Source: an uncultured Bacilli bacterium
GTDB taxonomy: Bacteria > Bacillota_I > Bacilli_A > RF39 > UBA660
NCBI GenBank assembly: GCA_934168205.1
Contig: CAKPMX010000002.1
Coordinates: 1-64,000, forward strand
Reading direction: 5' to 3'
Length of the DNA stretch: 64,000 bases
This document shows, one piece after another, positions 1 to 8,335 of the stretch. A model generated the notes under the pieces. It was not told the DNA's origin and did not search any database. It saw only the letters and a program-made list of their open reading frames with translations. The stretch's first letter is position 1. Every line of letters begins with the position of its first letter. Position numbers and translations under genes: made by a program.

Positions 1-900
1 AGACAAGAAAAGAAAAATAGTTCAAAAAATAATGGGGTTGAAAAAATTCAACTCAATTGGTATCCAGGTCATATGGCAAAGACTAAACGTGAAATTGTAG
101 AAAAACTTAATTTAATAGATATTGTTTATGAAGTAATTGATGCTAGAATGCCATTATCATCTAAAATAGTTGATATAGATGAATTAATTAAAGAAAAGCC
201 AAGAATATTAGTTATGACTAAGTATGATTTGTGTGATAAAGTTGAAACTGGTAAAATTATTAAATATTATGAAAATATGGGATATAAAGTTGTGCCAGTT
301 GATTTAATGAGCGGTTTAAATGTTAAGAAAATTCTTGATTATACTAAAGAAATTATGGATATAGAAAATAAAAAACGTGAGAGTAAGGGAATGAAATCTA
401 GGGCAGCTCGTGCTTTGATAGTTGGTGTTCCTAATGCTGGTAAAAGTACTTTAATAAATAGGTTAGTTGGTAAGAAGTCTGCTGGTGTTGGTAATACTCC
501 GGGATTTACTAAAAGCCTTAGTTGGATTAGAATTAATAAAGATGTTGAGCTATTGGATTCACCTGGTATTTTATGGCCTAAGATGGAAGATCAAGAAGCA
601 GCTCATGTACTTGCATGTTTATCTTCTATAAAGGAAGAAATACTAAATCCAGATGCAATAGCAACATTTATTTTGAAAAAACTTTATCAGTTATATCCGG
701 ATAGATTAGAAGATAGGTATGGAATAGTAGAATTGGATGAAGATTTAATAGAGTCATATGATATGATAGCTAAAAAAAGAGGAGCTTTATCTAGAGGTGG
801 TATCGCTGATTATGATAAGGTATCTAATATTATTATTAGAGATTTAAAAAATGGATACTTTGGTAATATTACTTTTGATAGGCTAGATGTAAAGAAGTAG
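1..900 (+). CDS. rbgA: Ribosome biogenesis GTPase RbgA (YlqF), 5' end outside window
   Basis: Circularly permuted GTPase that helps late assembly of the 50S subunit. The frame is open from base 1, and the family's N-terminal signature WYPGHMAK is encoded at about 55-81, so the ATG at 73 is internal and the true start lies before the window. Counting from that ATG, G4 (TKYD, about 49-52) precedes G1 (GVPNAGKS, 118-125) and G3 (DSPG, 162-165), the permuted order typical of YlqF. It is followed by a hairpin terminator and rnhB, the Bacillus order rbgA-rnhB. Family assignment is secure; only the start is missing. Confidence 0.95.
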   Translation, partial: RQEKKNSSKNNGVEKIQLNWYPGHMAKTKREIVEKLNLIDIVYEVIDARMPLSSKIVDIDELIKEKPRILVMTKYDLCDKVETGKIIKYYENMGYKVVPVDLMSGLNVKKILDYTKEIMDIENKKRESKGMKSRAARALIVGVPNAGKSTLINRLVGKKSAGVGNTPGFTKSLSWIRINKDVELLDSPGILWPKMEDQEAAHVLACLSSIKEEILNPDAIATFILKKLYQLYPDRLEDRYGIVELDEDLIESYDMIAKKRGALSRGGIADYDKVSNIIIRDLKNGYFGNITFDRLDVKK

Positions 901-920
901 AAAAACTACTTTTTTTCTTT
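895..920 (+). terminator. Rho-independent terminator after rbgA
   Basis: Stem AAGTAG / CTACTT (895-900 and 906-911) with an AAAAA loop, followed by a run of T. The 5' arm overlaps the rbgA stop codon. Confidence 0.7.
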
Positions 921-964
921 CTTAATAAAATACTAGTATGTTAAAATATTCCTTGGTGAAGTAT

Positions 965-1588
965 ATGAATGATAATTATATGTATGAAAGAGAATTAAGA
1001 GAAAAGGGTATTAAGTTTATAGCGGGAGTAGATGAAGTAGGAAGAGGACCTTTAGTTGGACCAGTTGTTGCGGCTTGTGTTGTTTTACCTGAAGAGTTTA
1101 ATTTGGATGGATTAACTGACTCTAAAAAGTTATCTGAAAAGAAACGTGATTTCTTTTTTGAAGAGATAAAAAGACAAGCGCTTGGTATTGGTATTGGAAT
1201 AATTGATGAGAAAAAAATAGATGAAGTTAATATATACGAAGCTACAAAACTTGCGATGAAAAAGGCAATTGATGAATGTAATAAGCAAATTAAAATTGAA
1301 CATATATTGATAGATGCTATGCCATTAGAGTTAGATATTCCAACTACTTCTATTATTAAAGGTGATTTAAAAAGTATTACAATTAGTGCTGCTTCTGTTA
1401 TTGCGAAAGTTACTAGAGATAGAATGTTATATGAATTAGACTTAAAATATCCAATGTATGATTTTAAACATAATAAAGGATATCCTACTAAAAAACATCT
1501 AGAGGCAATTTCTAAATATGGAATATTAAACGAACATAGAAGAAGTTATGGTCCAGTGGCCGATTATGTAAAAGAACATAATTTATAA
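965..1588 (+). CDS. rnhB: Ribonuclease HII
   Basis: Removes ribonucleotides and RNA-DNA hybrids from DNA. The N-terminal catalytic motif DEVGRGPLVGPV is at about residues 23-34, and the family's later IDAM and ASVIAKVTRD blocks are present; 207 residues is normal length. An ATG at 938 is also in frame but has no ribosome site, whereas the ATG at 965 has GGTGAA at a good distance, so 965 was chosen. Lies between rbgA and topA, as in other Bacilli. Confidence 0.93.
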   Translation: MNDNYMYERELREKGIKFIAGVDEVGRGPLVGPVVAACVVLPEEFNLDGLTDSKKLSEKKRDFFFEEIKRQALGIGIGIIDEKKIDEVNIYEATKLAMKKAIDECNKQIKIEHILIDAMPLELDIPTTSIIKGDLKSITISAASVIAKVTRDRMLYELDLKYPMYDFKHNKGYPTKKHLEAISKYGILNEHRRSYGPVADYVKEHNL

Positions 1589-1637
1589 TTTTTTTAGAAT
1601 ATCTTTAAAATTATTCGTATAATAAATATAGAAGTGA

Positions 1638-1666
1638 TTGACAAATTATTGTTTAATCGTTATAAG
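1638..1666 (+). promoter_or_regulatory. SigA-type promoter of topA
   Basis: TTGACA at 1638-1643, 17-base spacer, TATAAG at 1661-1666, 20 bases before the topA start. A further TATAAT lies at 1618-1623. Confidence 0.7.
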
Positions 1667-1685
1667 TTAATAAGGGAGTGATTTT

Positions 1686-3710
1686 ATGTCTAAGAATTTA
1701 GTTATAGTGGAAAGTCCTAGTAAAAGTAAGACAATTGAAAAGTATTTAGGTGGCGATTATAAAGTTGTTTCATCTAAGGGACATATTCGTGATTTAGCAA
1801 CATCTGGTAAGTATGGACTTGGTGTTGATATTGATGATGGATTTAAACCTAGTTATGTACCTATTAAGGGTAAATCTGGTGTTATTAAAGAGCTAAAAAA
1901 AGATGTAAAAGATGCAGATATGGTATATCTAGCAAGCGATCCAGACCGTGAAGGGGAAGCTATTGCTTGGCATTTAAAAGACGCTCTTGGTATTAAAGAT
2001 AAGAACTATAAAAGAGTTTTATTTAATGAAATTACTCATGATAAAGTAGTTGATGCGATTAAAAATCCTACAGTTATTAATGAGGATTTAGTTAAGAGTC
2101 AAGAGACAAGAAGAATACTTGATCGTATTATTGGATTTAGACTTTCTAAATTATTACAAAGTAAAATAGGCGCTAAAAGTGCTGGTAGAGTACAAAGTGT
2201 TGCTTTAAAATTAATCGTTGATAGAGAAAGAGAAATAGAGGCATTTGTACCAGAAGAGTATTGGACAATTACAGCTAAATTTAAGGATTATGAAGCCGAT
2301 TTATTTAAATATAAAAATGATGATATTGAGTTAAAAACTAAAGATGAAGCAGATAAAGTACTTAGTGAACTTGGTGATACTTATACGGTTGAGTCAATTG
2401 AAAAGAAAGAAAAGGCTAGAAAGAGTAAGGCTCCTTTTATTACTTCAACTTTACAACAAGAAGCTTCTACTAAATTAGGTTTTCCAGCTAAAAAAACAAT
2501 GAGTATTGCTCAAAAGTTATACGAAGGAATCGATTTAGAAAGTGAAACTGTTGGTCTTATTTCTTACATGAGAACTGATTCAATTCGTTTATCTGATGAA
2601 TTTACTAAGCCAGCTATGAAGTATATAGAAGATAATTATGGAAAAGAATATATTGGATATATAAAAAAGTCTAATAAAACAGAAAATGTACAAGATGCAC
2701 ATGAAGCTATTAGACCAACTAGTATTTTAAGAGAACCATTAAAAGTTAAACAATATTTAAGTAATGATGAATTTAAATTATATAGTTTGATATATAAAAG
2801 AACTTTGGCTTCTTTAATGAGTGATGCTAAAGTTAATCAAACTACTATTGTATTTGATAATAATGATTATAAGTTTAAGACTTCTGGTCAAATATTGATA
2901 TTTGATGGTTACTTAAAAGTTTATAAAGATTATGAATCTAGTGAGGATAAGATATTACCAGAATTAGGTAAAGAAGAGAAATGTATTAGTACTGATGTTT
3001 CTTCTGAACAGCATTTTACTAAGCCGCCAGCTAGATATACTGAAGCTAAATTAATTAAAGAAATGGAAGATTTAGGAATAGGTAGACCTTCTACTTATGC
3101 TAAGACAATTGATACTATTAAAGAGCGTAATTATGTAGAAATGGAAGATAAGAAGTTTAAACCTACAGAAATTGGAATTGAGACTACTGATAAATTACAA
3201 GAGTTCTTTAGTGATTTAATTAATGTTGAATATACTAGGGATATGGAAGAAGAACTTGATGATATAGCTGAGGGTAGTTTAGTTTGGAATGAAGTATTAA
3301 AGAAATTTTATGATTTATTTGAACCTAGAGTAAAGGATGCTTTTTCTGATATGGAAAAGAAAGCTCCAGAAGAAACTGGTGAAGTTTGTCCAGAATGTGG
3401 AAGTCCATTGGTTAAGAGAAAAGGACGTTATGGAGAATTTGTTGCTTGTAGTAATTATCCAGAATGTAAATACGTAAAGAAAGAAGAAAAAGAAGTAGTT
3501 GAAATTATGGATTGTCCTTTCTGTAAAGATGGAAAAATAGTAGAAAAGAAAACACGTAAAGGGAAAATCTTTTATGGATGTAGTAATTATCCTAAATGTA
3601 AGTCTGCTTGTTGGGATAAGCCTACAGGAGAAGTTTGCCCAGACTGTGGTAAGTTATTAGTTGAAAAAAATGGTACTGTTAAATGCAGTGAATGTAGTTA
3701 TCAAAAATAA
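1686..3710 (+). CDS. topA: DNA topoisomerase I (type IA)
   Basis: Relaxes negatively supercoiled DNA. Residues 1-110 form the Toprim domain, with the acidic SDPDRE motif at 84-89. The transesterification tyrosine is in SYMRTDS (Y294). The C-terminus carries three Cys4 zinc ribbons (CPECG..., CPFCK..., CPDCG...), the last one short. 674 residues is a usual length. AAGGGAGTG before the ATG is a clear ribosome site, and the gene has its own promoter and terminator. Confidence 0.97.
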   Translation: MSKNLVIVESPSKSKTIEKYLGGDYKVVSSKGHIRDLATSGKYGLGVDIDDGFKPSYVPIKGKSGVIKELKKDVKDADMVYLASDPDREGEAIAWHLKDALGIKDKNYKRVLFNEITHDKVVDAIKNPTVINEDLVKSQETRRILDRIIGFRLSKLLQSKIGAKSAGRVQSVALKLIVDREREIEAFVPEEYWTITAKFKDYEADLFKYKNDDIELKTKDEADKVLSELGDTYTVESIEKKEKARKSKAPFITSTLQQEASTKLGFPAKKTMSIAQKLYEGIDLESETVGLISYMRTDSIRLSDEFTKPAMKYIEDNYGKEYIGYIKKSNKTENVQDAHEAIRPTSILREPLKVKQYLSNDEFKLYSLIYKRTLASLMSDAKVNQTTIVFDNNDYKFKTSGQILIFDGYLKVYKDYESSEDKILPELGKEEKCISTDVSSEQHFTKPPARYTEAKLIKEMEDLGIGRPSTYAKTIDTIKERNYVEMEDKKFKPTEIGIETTDKLQEFFSDLINVEYTRDMEEELDDIAEGSLVWNEVLKKFYDLFEPRVKDAFSDMEKKAPEETGEVCPECGSPLVKRKGRYGEFVACSNYPECKYVKKEEKEVVEIMDCPFCKDGKIVEKKTRKGKIFYGCSNYPKCKSACWDKPTGEVCPDCGKLLVEKNGTVKCSECSYQK

Positions 3711-3712
3711 TT

Positions 3713-3742
3713 AAGTTGCTCATGAAGAGTGACTTTTTTTTT
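3713..3742 (+). terminator. Terminator after topA
   Basis: Nine-base-pair stem (AAGTTGCTC with GAGTGACTT, two G-T pairs), loop ATGAA, then eight or more T. Confidence 0.75.
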
Positions 3743-3790
3743 ATTATTTGGTATACTTCTTTTAGAAGAGTATGCTTTATGGAGGTTTTT

Positions 3791-4753
3791 ATGGGATATC
3801 GGCTATGGCATGGAACATTTGAAGATGTGTTAGATTGTTATCATAATGGTACTTCGTGTTTTGGACAACTTAATATTTTTAGAAAAGAAGAGGATACTAA
3901 AGTTACACCATTATATGTTGATGGTAAGACAGAATTTGCACTTGAAGATATTGATTTTATTACAGCGGGATTTGGAGATGAGACAGAATTCGCTTCTAGT
4001 TTTGGAATGTTAGGAGAATCTGGTGCTGTTACTAGAGAACATATTTTAATGACACATGTTTATGATGGATTAAAAGAAGATACAATTGTTTATAATAGTC
4101 CATTATTGAAAAAATGTGCTTTAGAAGTAAAAAGTAAAAAGAGAAAAGGTTATTTAGATAATGAAATTTGGCTTGCTAGAAGTAGTGAATTGTTAGATTT
4201 TGTAAAAAGAATAACTTGCTATATAAGGGATAAAAAGTTAGGTAGTAAACTTTCATCGTTAAGTTTATCTCCTAAATTGATACGGGGTATTTCTGAATAT
4301 GCGAAAAGTTGTGAAAGAAAGAAAGATAAAGATGATAAAAGAAACTTTGAAGCTATTTATTCTGGGTGTTTAAAATATAGTAATTTGCGTAAACTTATTA
4401 TTTGGGAACAAGAACATTTGAGTTTAGAAAGAGAGAAAAGATCTTTATCTGGACTTAAAGGCTCAAAGACTAAAGAACTTAAAGCTGATGCTTTTAAATC
4501 AATTAGTGATGAGGAAAAAATGAGTAGGGCACCTTTAGTTACTGATGTTATTTCTAATATTTATGATACTCGTGATAGTGAAGGTAATATAGACTGGGAT
4601 CGTGTATGGAATGAACATAGTGCTGATGATGTTTATAGACCGGGTAACTTTGATGATTTACAAAGAATTGGTTTTTTTGGAACTGGTGAGACCGCAGAAT
4701 CTGTTGGTTTTTCATCTGATACTACTAATAATAACTTGGTGAAGAAAAAATGA
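3791..4753 (+). CDS. Hypothetical protein, soluble, lineage-type
   Basis: I do not recognise this 320-residue protein. It has no signal peptide or membrane segment. It begins MGYRLWHGTFEDVLDCY and has a charged, Lys-rich middle (about residues 170-240) and an acidic, Ser/Thr-rich tail. Codons upstream are open to 3716, but GGAGGTTTTT directly before the ATG at 3791 fixes the start. Its stop overlaps the recombinase start (ATGA), so the two are translationally coupled. No function is proposed. Confidence 0.8.
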   Translation: MGYRLWHGTFEDVLDCYHNGTSCFGQLNIFRKEEDTKVTPLYVDGKTEFALEDIDFITAGFGDETEFASSFGMLGESGAVTREHILMTHVYDGLKEDTIVYNSPLLKKCALEVKSKKRKGYLDNEIWLARSSELLDFVKRITCYIRDKKLGSKLSSLSLSPKLIRGISEYAKSCERKKDKDDKRNFEAIYSGCLKYSNLRKLIIWEQEHLSLEREKRSLSGLKGSKTKELKADAFKSISDEEKMSRAPLVTDVISNIYDTRDSEGNIDWDRVWNEHSADDVYRPGNFDDLQRIGFFGTGETAESVGFSSDTTNNNLVKKK

Positions 4754-5658
4754 TTAAAGAATTAGAAGAGTATAGGGACTATTTACAATATCAAAAAAAT
4801 TATTCGTTGTATACAGTAGAAAATTATTGTAGTGATATAGTCCAATTTTTAGATTATTTAAATAGTGAGAGTATTAATTTTAAAAGTCTTCAGTATAGTG
4901 ATTTGAGATTTTACTTAATGTATTTAAAAGATGAAAAAGGTGAAAATAATTCTTCTATTGATAGGAAACTTAGTGCTTTACGAGGATTTTATAAATTTTT
5001 GGCTAATGAAGGAGTTATTAAAAATAATGTTTTTTCATTGATATCTGGATTAAAAAAAGAAAAGAAGTTACCTAGATATTTTGAGTACAATGAATTAGAG
5101 GAATTATTTAAAGTTCCTGATTTAAGAACTCCTTTAGGACAAAGAAATCGGCTTATTTTAGAGATGCTTTATGGTACGGGAGTTAGAGTTGGAGAGCTTG
5201 TATCTATTAAAGTTTCAGATATTGATTTGGGTAGTAGGACAATACTTATTTTAGGTAAAGGTAATAAAGAAAGAAGAGTTACTTATGGTGATTATTGTGA
5301 TGAAATATTAAAACTATATCTTGATGATGGCTATTTAAGACTTAATGTTAAGAATAGTCCATATTTGTTTTTAAATAATACTGGTTCTTGTATTACTGAA
5401 AGAGGAATAAGGTATGTACTTGATCAGATAATTAAAGAAACTAGTTTAAATAAATCTATTTCTCCGCATGTGTTAAGACATAGTTTTGCGACACATTTAC
5501 TTAATGAAGGGTGTGACTTGTTGACAGTTCAAAAGCTTCTGGGACATGAGAGTATTAGTGCGACACAGATTTATACTCATGTTACAACAGATAGACTTAA
5601 AGAAGTGTATTATAATAGCTTTCCTAGAGCAATTAAAGATGATGATGAAAAAATATAG
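4750..5658 (+). CDS. Tyrosine recombinase, XerC/XerD type
   Basis: Site-specific recombinase of the size (302 residues) and architecture of XerC/XerD: SAM-like N-terminal core-binding domain (about 1-90) and catalytic domain with the full active site R146, K170, H240-x-x-R243, H266 and nucleophile Y275. Its place after topA matches xerC/codV in Firmicutes, so a role in chromosome dimer resolution at dif is likely. Whether it is XerC or XerD cannot be settled here. ATGA overlap with the gene before. Confidence 0.9.
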   Translation: MIKELEEYRDYLQYQKNYSLYTVENYCSDIVQFLDYLNSESINFKSLQYSDLRFYLMYLKDEKGENNSSIDRKLSALRGFYKFLANEGVIKNNVFSLISGLKKEKKLPRYFEYNELEELFKVPDLRTPLGQRNRLILEMLYGTGVRVGELVSIKVSDIDLGSRTILILGKGNKERRVTYGDYCDEILKLYLDDGYLRLNVKNSPYLFLNNTGSCITERGIRYVLDQIIKETSLNKSISPHVLRHSFATHLLNEGCDLLTVQKLLGHESISATQIYTHVTTDRLKEVYYNSFPRAIKDDDEKI

Positions 5659-5755
5659 AAATTTCCTTTCTTTATTTGAGAAATTTGTTGATTTTACTTT
5701 AATTTTCTAGTTATTTTAGTTATAATAATGATGTTGGTGAGGATGTGGTGTCTTT

Positions 5756-6040
5756 ATGGATTTTGAATTTTCTAGTAAAGAGGAACTTTATCATAGAGTT
5801 GGTCCGGCACTTAGAAGTAAAGTTATGGAATTAAAAAGGTTTGGTTACTCGTATATAAAAGAGACTGATGTATGGAACTTTTTAATTGAAACTAAATGGT
5901 GTAAGGCTCACGATTTAATGCTTTCAGATATTGTTGATGATATATTGAAAGCTGATAATAATCAAATAGATAAATACTTGAAAGAAAAATTAGGAAACAG
6001 TAGGACACAATATTTTGATAAAAATTTAGAAATTTTATGA
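5756..6040 (+). CDS. ComN-like post-transcriptional regulator family protein
   Basis: 94-residue protein resembling B. subtilis ComN (YrzD; Post_transc_reg family): a helical core with LRSKVMELKRFGY, a conserved VWNFLIETKW segment and DIVDDILKADNN. ComN also neighbours secDF in Bacilli, which supports the match. ComN controls localisation of comE operon mRNA in B. subtilis; the role here is inferred only. A TATAAT at 5721-5726 may be its -10 box, but no good -35 is seen. Confidence 0.75.
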   Translation: MDFEFSSKEELYHRVGPALRSKVMELKRFGYSYIKETDVWNFLIETKWCKAHDLMLSDIVDDILKADNNQIDKYLKEKLGNSRTQYFDKNLEIL

Positions 6041-6051
6041 GGTGAATTTAC

Positions 6052-8328
6052 ATGAAAAATAAGAACAAGGGTAAAAAGAAGGTTATTATTACTGCTTCTT
6101 GCTTATTTGTATTAGCAGTAGCAATTTGCTTGTTATTTATTCCATTATTTAAAGGATTAAAGTTTGGTTTAGATTTACAAGGTGGTTTTGAAATTCTTTA
6201 TAAAGTTGAATCTATTGATGGTTCTAAAATGAATAGTAGTAAGTTAACGGCTACTTATAAAACTTTAAGTAAAAGAATTGATAGTTTAGGTGTTAGTGAA
6301 CCTGAAATTATTTTAGAGGGTAATGATAAAATAAGAGTAAAATTGGCAGGTGTTACTGATCCTGAACAAGCGCGTACACAGTTATCAACTGTTGCGACAT
6401 TATCATTTAGAGATACTGATGATAATCTATTAATGACTAGTGAAGTTTTAAAAGCTGGCGGAGCTAAAATTAGTCAGGATTCTTCTGGTAATCCAGCTGT
6501 ATTATTAACAGTTAAAGATAAAGATAAATTTTATGAAGTTACTAATGCAGTTAAAGATTATGAGAAGAATATGATCGTTATCTGGCTGGATTATAATGGT
6601 ATGACAGATAGCTTTGAAAAGGAAGGCAATTTATGTGGTACTAGTGAATCTAATTGTTTAAGTGCCGCTACTGTATCACAAGGTTTTGCTAGTGACGTTA
6701 TTATTCAAGGTGATTTTACAGAAGATGAAGTTAGTAATTTAGTTGACTTAATTAACTCAGGTTCTTTACCAAGTAAATTATCTGAAATATCTTCTAGAAC
6801 AGTAGGTGCTTCATTTGGTGATGATACACTTCAAAAGACATTAGTAGCTGGTATTATTGGTGTTGCTTTAATCGGTGTATTATTAGTAGTTGTATATCAT
6901 TTTGCTGGTGCTATATCAACAATAGCAATGCTTCTATATACATTCTTAGTATTTTTAATATTCTGGTTAGTTGGTGGAGTATTAACACTTCCAGGAATTG
7001 CTGCTTTAGTACTTGGTATTGGTATGTCAGTTGATTCAAATGTTATTACATTTGCGCGTATTAAAGAAGAATTATATAAAGGTAAAAGTTTACCATTAGC
7101 ATATAAAGAAGGAGTTAAGAGTAGTCTTAGTGCTATACTTGATTCTAACTTAACTACTTTAATAGTTGCGATAATTATGTTTGTCTTTGGTGAATCTAGT
7201 ATTAAAGGATTTGCTACTATGTTAATTATTACAATTATAGTTACAATGTTTACAATGGTATTCTTAACTCGTTGGTTATTAGGATTATTTGTTAAGACTA
7301 ATTACTTTAATGATAAAACTAAATTGTTTATTTCAGTTAATAAAGAAGATATTCCAAATCTTTCTAAAAATGAGAAAGTTAAGAAGGTACCATTTGGTAA
7401 ATTTGACTTCTTAAAAAATAGAAAATTATTTGCTGGTATATCTGTTATTATTATAATTATTGGTATAGTTACAATATCTTTCTGTGGTATGAATTTAGGT
7501 ATTGATTATAGATCTGGTACTGATATAACTATTTCTACTGAAGATAAGTTAACTAAGAAACAATTAAATAAAGATTTAAAAGAATTAAAATTAAAGAGTT
7601 CTGATATAACAATTGGAACTGAAGAGACTGTTATTAGAATAGATGATGCTTTATCTGGTGAAAAAGTTAAAGATGTTAATACTTATTTTGAAGATAAGTA
7701 TGAGGCTAAAGTTAATATAGGTGTTGTATCTAATATTGTACAAAAAGAACTAGTTAAAAATGCTTTCTTATCAGTAATCTTAGCTTTAATAGGTATAATT
7801 ATTTATGTATCATTTAGATTTAAATTTAGTTATGCTGTATCTGGCGTTGTTGCTTTAGTACATGATGTTTTGATTATGATAGCGTTATTTGCAATATTTA
7901 ATTTTGAAGTTTCTTCTATGTTTATAGCTGCACTTTTAGCTATCATTGGTTATTCAATTAATGATACTATTGTTACATTTGATAGAATAAGAGAAAAAGT
8001 TAGCAAAGTTGATGAGAGTAAATTAAAAGAAGAAGAATTCTATAACTTATGCAATACTAGTATTCAAGAAACATTCAGTCGTACTATTTATACTTCAATT
8101 ACTACATTGATTCCTGTTATTACATTAATAATACTTGGATCTAGGGAAATATTAACATTTAACTTGGCTATGTTATTTGGTCTTATAGCTGGAACTTATT
8201 CATCTATCTTTATAGCAACTGCGTTATTTATGAAGTTGGAAAAGAAAAATTTAGGTAAACCTAAAAAAGTAAAAAGAATATATACGGACGAATTTGAAGA
8301 AAAAAAGGTAAAAGGTGTAAACTGTTAG
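6052..8328 (+). CDS. secDF: Fused protein translocase subunit SecDF
   Basis: Proton-driven accessory of the Sec translocon that helps pull secreted proteins out. SecD half: N-terminal membrane segment (about 9-32), DLQGGFEI motif, periplasmic-type P1 domain, then five membrane helices with GIGMSVDSNVITFARIKEE. SecF half starts near residue 450, with LGIDYRSGTDI and IGYSINDTIVTFDRIRE. The fusion of 758 residues is the B. subtilis type. GAGGTGAATTTAC precedes the ATG. Confidence 0.96.
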   Translation: MKNKNKGKKKVIITASCLFVLAVAICLLFIPLFKGLKFGLDLQGGFEILYKVESIDGSKMNSSKLTATYKTLSKRIDSLGVSEPEIILEGNDKIRVKLAGVTDPEQARTQLSTVATLSFRDTDDNLLMTSEVLKAGGAKISQDSSGNPAVLLTVKDKDKFYEVTNAVKDYEKNMIVIWLDYNGMTDSFEKEGNLCGTSESNCLSAATVSQGFASDVIIQGDFTEDEVSNLVDLINSGSLPSKLSEISSRTVGASFGDDTLQKTLVAGIIGVALIGVLLVVVYHFAGAISTIAMLLYTFLVFLIFWLVGGVLTLPGIAALVLGIGMSVDSNVITFARIKEELYKGKSLPLAYKEGVKSSLSAILDSNLTTLIVAIIMFVFGESSIKGFATMLIITIIVTMFTMVFLTRWLLGLFVKTNYFNDKTKLFISVNKEDIPNLSKNEKVKKVPFGKFDFLKNRKLFAGISVIIIIIGIVTISFCGMNLGIDYRSGTDITISTEDKLTKKQLNKDLKELKLKSSDITIGTEETVIRIDDALSGEKVKDVNTYFEDKYEAKVNIGVVSNIVQKELVKNAFLSVILALIGIIIYVSFRFKFSYAVSGVVALVHDVLIMIALFAIFNFEVSSMFIAALLAIIGYSINDTIVTFDRIREKVSKVDESKLKEEEFYNLCNTSIQETFSRTIYTSITTLIPVITLIILGSREILTFNLAMLFGLIAGTYSSIFIATALFMKLEKKNLGKPKKVKRIYTDEFEEKKVKGVNC

Positions 8329-8335
8329 AGAGGAG

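Noticed and set aside
4750..5658. Tyrosine recombinase as integrase of a mobile element
   Set aside because: Size, full XerC/D active site and place behind topA fit the chromosomal dimer-resolution recombinase; no element ends around it.
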